Assembly: GCA_963744905.1 (NCBI GenBank) | Contig: CAVUUV010000004.1 | Span: 1 to 64,000 of the forward strand | Reading direction: 5' to 3' | Source of the DNA: DATFFO01 sp963744905 | Lineage (GTDB): Bacteria > Actinomycetota > Acidimicrobiia > Spongiisociales > ZC4RG35 | DNA: 64,000 nt | In this document: positions 60,791 to 64,000 of the stretch, in pieces | Layout of the letters: the number at the start of each line of letters is the position of its first letter | Numbering within the stretch: position 1 is the first letter of the stretch | Translations under genes and position numbers: made by a program | The notes under the pieces: generated by a model | The model's input: the letters and a program-made list of their open reading frames with translations, nothing else | Databases searched by the model: none | What the model was told of the DNA's origin: nothing

Positions 60791-62266
60791 CTAGACGCCC
60801 AGCCCGCCCACCTCGGGCGATCGGCGCCCGCTGCGTTGCGAGAGAACCCCTCCATGACGCTCGCCCACCAGGTGGATCTTCATCAGGTTTGTGGCGGACC
60901 GCTGGTTGGGAGGTATTCCCGCCACCATCACCACCAGATCGCCCCGATGGCAGAGGTTCTCCTTCTCCAGGAACTTCTCGGCGGCGGCAATCTCGTGATC
61001 GGTGTACTCGCGACGCTCAAAGGGGTAAGCGGTCACGCCCCAGTACAGGGCCATGCGTCGTCTGGTTTCTTCCATGGGGGTGAAGGCAACGATCGAGGCA
61101 TGGGGGCGATACTTCGAGATCAGGCGAGCAGTGCTCCCCGACTCGGTGAAGGCGACGATGGTCCCTATCCCGAGGTGGGCGGCCGCCTCCGTCGCCGCCT
61201 GGGCCACCGCCGAAGCGACTCGGTTGACCGCCCCGACCAGGGGAACCGCAACCGGCCCCCCGGCTGCCGGGGGCGCCGATTCCACCTCGACGCATATCCG
61301 GGCCATGGTGGTCACGGTCTTGGCGGGATATTCGCCTATCGCCGTCTCCGCCGACAGCATCACCGCGTCGGTGCCCGACATGACGGCGGTGGCCACGTCG
61401 GTCACCTCTGCCCGGGTCGGCCGGGGGGCATGCGTCATCGATTCGAGCATCTCGGTGGCCGTGATGGAGATCCGCCCGGCGGCGTTGGTTCGAGCCAGCA
61501 TGTCGGCCTGAATGAGGGGGATCCTCTCCAGAGGCAGCTGAACCCCGAGATCCCCCCGGGCCACCATGATGCCCGACGCCTCCGAGAGGATGTCGTCGAG
61601 ATTCTGGTAGGCAACGGCCAACTCGACCTTGGCAATGACCGGTGCGTCACCGGACAGGTCCCTCACCTCGCGAACGTCTGCGCCGCTGCGCACGAACGAG
61701 GCCGCCACGTAGTCGACGCCCAGCTCTCGGCCCAGGGCCAGATCTGCCCGATCCTTCTCGGTGACGCTGGGCACCCTGAGATGGGTGTCGGGAAAGGCGG
61801 CACCCTTGTGGTCGGTGAGCACGCCACCGACCACGACCTGGGCATCAGCGCCTTCGGAATCCACCCCCGACACGGTCAGCACGATCAGGCCGTCAGCCAG
61901 GATCACGGTATGCCCGGGGGCGAGATCCTCGCTCAAGTGGGGGTAGTTGATGGGTACGACCGAGTCGCTGCCCAGGGCCGGCGTGCTGACCAGGCGCACC
62001 GTCTCCCCCACCTGGAGGTGGGCCGTGCCGCGAGCGAATTCGCCCACCCTCAGCTTGGGGCCCTGGATGTCCTGGAGGATGGCGACGTTGTGCCCGGTCT
62101 CGTGGGCGGCTTTGCGCACCCAGTCGAAGTAGTTGCGGTGCAGGTCGTGGTCACCGTGGGAGAAGTTGAGGCGCGCCACGTCCATGCCCGCTTCGACCAG
62201 GTCCCTGATCCCCTCATAGGAGGCCACAGCCGGGCCGAGTGTCGCCACGATCTTGGTGCGTCGCAC
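60791..62266 (-). CDS. pyk: Pyruvate kinase
   Basis: A 491-residue glycolytic enzyme converting phosphoenolpyruvate and ADP to pyruvate and ATP. Markers are RRTKIVATLGPA (N-term), LNFSHGDH, DIQGPKLRVG (with the K+ and substrate-binding residues), GIMVARGDLGVQLPLERIP and ITATEMLESMTHAPRPTRAEV. VIAKVELAVAYQNLDDIL carries the catalytic Lys-x-Glu. It starts at GTG 62266, 84 bp after the HAD gene. The C-terminal 15 residues are a basic extension (SQRSGRRSPEV). Confidence 0.95.
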   Translation of the reverse strand: MRRTKIVATLGPAVASYEGIRDLVEAGMDVARLNFSHGDHDLHRNYFDWVRKAAHETGHNVAILQDIQGPKLRVGEFARGTAHLQVGETVRLVSTPALGSDSVVPINYPHLSEDLAPGHTVILADGLIVLTVSGVDSEGADAQVVVGGVLTDHKGAAFPDTHLRVPSVTEKDRADLALGRELGVDYVAASFVRSGADVREVRDLSGDAPVIAKVELAVAYQNLDDILSEASGIMVARGDLGVQLPLERIPLIQADMLARTNAAGRISITATEMLESMTHAPRPTRAEVTDVATAVMSGTDAVMLSAETAIGEYPAKTVTTMARICVEVESAPPAAGGPVAVPLVGAVNRVASAVAQAATEAAAHLGIGTIVAFTESGSTARLISKYRPHASIVAFTPMEETRRRMALYWGVTAYPFERREYTDHEIAAAEKFLEKENLCHRGDLVVMVAGIPPNQRSATNLMKIHLVGERHGGVLSQRSGRRSPEVGGLGV

Positions 62267-62350
62267 CGTGTCAACCTACTACTCGGCGCCGTGACGGAGA
62301 CCGACACTGGTGTCATCATTTGGGCGATGGGCCGAGCGGAATGCGGGCCC

Positions 62351-62989
62351 CTAGGGAGTGAGCCTGGTCACGACTCTGGTTGCGGGCGCCAGCTGGTCCG
62401 CCTCGAACACCCCCCGATCCACCGCCACCACCCTCATGCCCGCCGATCGAGCCGCCGCCACTCCGGTCGGACTGTCTTCCACCACCACTACCCGGGATGG
62501 CTCGATGCCCAGCCGGGCCGCAACCTCGACATAGATGTCGGGCGCAGGCTTGGGACGGGCCACGTCATCGCTCGTGACGGCGATCTCGAATAGGCCGGCC
62601 AGGTTGGCCGCCTCCAGAATCGCCTGCAGACGCCAGCTCTCGCTGTTGGTGGCCACGGCCAGGCCCAGGCCGGCCGCCCGCGTCATCTCGACTGCGGCCA
62701 CGGCATCCTCGAAGACTTCGATGCCAACCTCTTCCAACCGGTCAACGAAAGCCCGGGCGTTCTCGTCGGCCAGCCGTGCGGGCGACATGCCCGCCGCTGC
62801 CCCGAAGCGGACTGCGATCCCCTGGTCGGTGGTACCGATCCAGACGGCGAAATCGGGGCCCATGTCGATGCCGTGGGCTTCCAGGGTGGTTCGCCACACC
62901 CACTCGGACACGGGCTCGGTGTCCACGAGAACGCCGTCGCAGTCGAATACCACGGCGTCGACCCCCTCCAGGTCGAGGAAACGTCCCAA
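62351..62989 (-). CDS. HAD-superfamily phosphatase, beta-phosphoglucomutase-like
   Basis: A 212-residue HAD hydrolase. Motif I DCDGVLVDTEP (about 16-26) has the nucleophile Asp, motif II is ATNSES, motif III the Lys in DDVARPKPAPDIY, and motif IV VVEDSPTGVAAA. The helical cap domain in between fits subclass I (phosphoglycolate phosphatase or beta-phosphoglucomutase). Substrate unknown. It starts two bases after the gatB stop on the same strand and leads into pyk. Confidence 0.88.
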   Translation of the reverse strand: MGRFLDLEGVDAVVFDCDGVLVDTEPVSEWVWRTTLEAHGIDMGPDFAVWIGTTDQGIAVRFGAAAGMSPARLADENARAFVDRLEEVGIEVFEDAVAAVEMTRAAGLGLAVATNSESWRLQAILEAANLAGLFEIAVTSDDVARPKPAPDIYVEVAARLGIEPSRVVVVEDSPTGVAAARSAGMRVVAVDRGVFEADQLAPATRVVTRLTP

Positions 62990-62991
62990 GA

Positions 62992-64000
62992 TCAGGATTC
63001 CAGCTTCTGACGAAGTATCTGGTTGACGAGCTTCGGATCGGCCTTGCCCCCTGAGGCCCGCATCACCGCTCCCACCAGGAACCCGACCACCTTGGTCTCT
63101 CCTGCCCGATAACTCTCCACCGCCTCGGGATTCTCCCCCAGCACCGTTTCTACCATCGTCTCCAGGGCACCTGTGTCGGAGATCTGGAGCAGGTCGCGCT
63201 GCTCGGCCACCTGGTGTGGGCTGCCTTCCCCGGCCAGCACGCCCGCCAGCACTTCTTTGGCGGCCGACGCCGAGACCTCGCCCTCCTCGACCATCGACAC
63301 CAGCTCGGCCAGCGCCGACCCGTCGAACCGGCCGGGTGGGACGTCATCCCGACGAATCGCCCCCGTCACCTCTCCCACCGCCCACTTGGCGGTCGCCACC
63401 GGAGCCGATCCGGCCGCCACGGCCTCGTCATAGATCCGCCTCACCTCGGATTCGGCGCCTGCCAGGATCGAAGCCGTCTGGCGATCGAGGCCGTCATTCG
63501 CATAGCGGCTTCGACGAGCGGCGGGAAGCTCGGGCAGGCCGGTCGCGATCTTCTCCACCTGCCCGGCGTCGATCACGAGCGGAAGCAGGTCCGGCTCCGT
63601 GAAGTAGCGGTAATCCGACGATCCCTCCTTGACGCGCATACTGTGCGTCACGCCCGCCTCCTCGTCCCAGTGCCTGGTCTCCTGAACCAGGGCCCCGCCC
63701 TCGTCCAGCACCGAGACCTGGCGCGAGATCTCGTAGTCGATGGCCCGCTCCAGGGAACGGAACGAGTTCATGTTCTTGATCTCCACCTTCGTCCCCAGCC
63801 CGGTGGTCCCCTGCGGACGCACCGAAACGTTGGCGTCGAAGCGAATCGAACCCTCTTCCATCCGCGCATCCGACACCCCCAGCTCGGCCACCACGGCACG
63901 TAGCTCCTGGGCATAGGCTCTGGCCTGGCCGGCCGAGTGGATGTCCGGGCGGGAAACGATCTCCACCAGAGGGACCCCGGAGCGGTTGAAGTCGAGCAGG
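62992..64000 (-). CDS. gatB: Aspartyl/glutamyl-tRNA amidotransferase subunit B, C-terminal ~335 residues (5' end outside window)
   Basis: The frame is open to the right edge (LLDFNRSGVPLVEIVSRPD), so the gene starts beyond base 64000. GatB motifs are LLDFNRSGVPLVEIVSRPD, MEEGSIRFDANVSVRP, EIKNMNSFRSLERAIDYEI and the YRYFTEPDLLPLVI block. The tail domain (GatB/YqeY-like) ends with KADPKLVNQILRQKLES. GatB feeds ammonia and binds misacylated tRNA in the GatCAB complex that makes Gln-tRNA and/or Asn-tRNA. gatA and gatC are presumably upstream, outside the window. Confidence 0.95.
   Translation of the reverse strand, partial: LLDFNRSGVPLVEIVSRPDIHSAGQARAYAQELRAVVAELGVSDARMEEGSIRFDANVSVRPQGTTGLGTKVEIKNMNSFRSLERAIDYEISRQVSVLDEGGALVQETRHWDEEAGVTHSMRVKEGSSDYRYFTEPDLLPLVIDAGQVEKIATGLPELPAARRSRYANDGLDRQTASILAGAESEVRRIYDEAVAAGSAPVATAKWAVGEVTGAIRRDDVPPGRFDGSALAELVSMVEEGEVSASAAKEVLAGVLAGEGSPHQVAEQRDLLQISDTGALETMVETVLGENPEAVESYRAGETKVVGFLVGAVMRASGGKADPKLVNQILRQKLES

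Overview
The window is almost entirely high-GC DNA (about 2.44 to 64 kb) with short intergenic gaps, many ATGA/GTGA gene overlaps, and genes for menaquinone synthesis, a mycothiol-dependent (MDMPI) family protein, an AbiEi/DUF559 protein and paired dynamin-like GTPases. Together these point to an actinobacterium (Actinomycetota), plausibly an Acidimicrobiia-like lineage; the class is inference. The first ~2.44 kb is different: much lower GC, different gene style, and two genes cut at the same point (a + strand glycosyltransferase and a - strand solute-binding protein) at about 2,440-2,447. That looks like a chimeric assembly join, or less likely a real recombination breakpoint, so bases 1-2440 should not be assumed to belong to the same genome.

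Layout. 1-2.44 kb: foreign block of membrane glycosyltransferases. 2.44-6 kb: truncated peptide-type binding protein, AI-2E-type permease and M50 protease (the last two overlapping). 6-9.3 kb: acyl-CoA synthetase and lysA, overlapping. 9.3-12.9 kb: rhodanese, SufE, AbiEi/DUF559 protein and an SDR, separated by three copies of an unusual dispersed palindromic repeat. 13-18.4 kb: murI, a MerR-like gene and menF on +, facing menD, menC and a c-type cytochrome lipoprotein on -. 18.4-22.2 kb: MDMPI-family enzyme, mannose-1-phosphate guanylyltransferase with a repetitive tail, gamma carbonic anhydrase and an unknown Zn-ribbon protein. 22.4-25.4 kb: gcvP under a single-aptamer glycine riboswitch. 25.5-29.5 kb: CPA2 antiporter with USP domains, DsbA-like protein, EamA permease.

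29.5-37.9 kb is the most interesting stretch: on one strand, a HerA-type ATPase, SbcD/Mre11, SbcC/Rad50 with a zinc hook, a NurA-like nuclease and a winged-helix DNA-glycosylase-family protein. This has the composition of the archaeal HerA-NurA-Mre11-Rad50 DNA end-resection module, here in an actinobacterium and interrupted by a MITE-like element and a dispersed repeat. Divergent from herA lies a mannosylglycerate synthase. 39-48.8 kb: HIT, GNAT and SPW proteins, a frameshifted PQQ-type dehydrogenase lipoprotein, a CcdA/TlpA thiol-redox pair, LapA-like protein, a second MITE copy, an LEA-like repeat protein, aminotransferase, alcohol dehydrogenase, UMF1-type transporter and a degenerate ADP-ribosylglycohydrolase. 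49-55 kb: lipid kinase, two overlapping dynamin-like GTPases, a frameshifted FAD oxidoreductase and a non-canonical SDR. 55-64 kb: DUF1761 protein, group II decarboxylase, an uncharacterised PD-(D/E)XK-like protein, VanW protein, pyruvate kinase, HAD phosphatase and the 3' part of gatB.

Two repeat families stand out: five copies of an intergenic element built from a ~30-bp unit in head-to-head array (around 9.3, 10.9, 12.0, 31.7 and 48.9 kb), and two nearly identical 162-bp MITE-like elements (36.0 and 43.6 kb). I saw no rRNA, tRNA, CRISPR array or complete insertion sequence.
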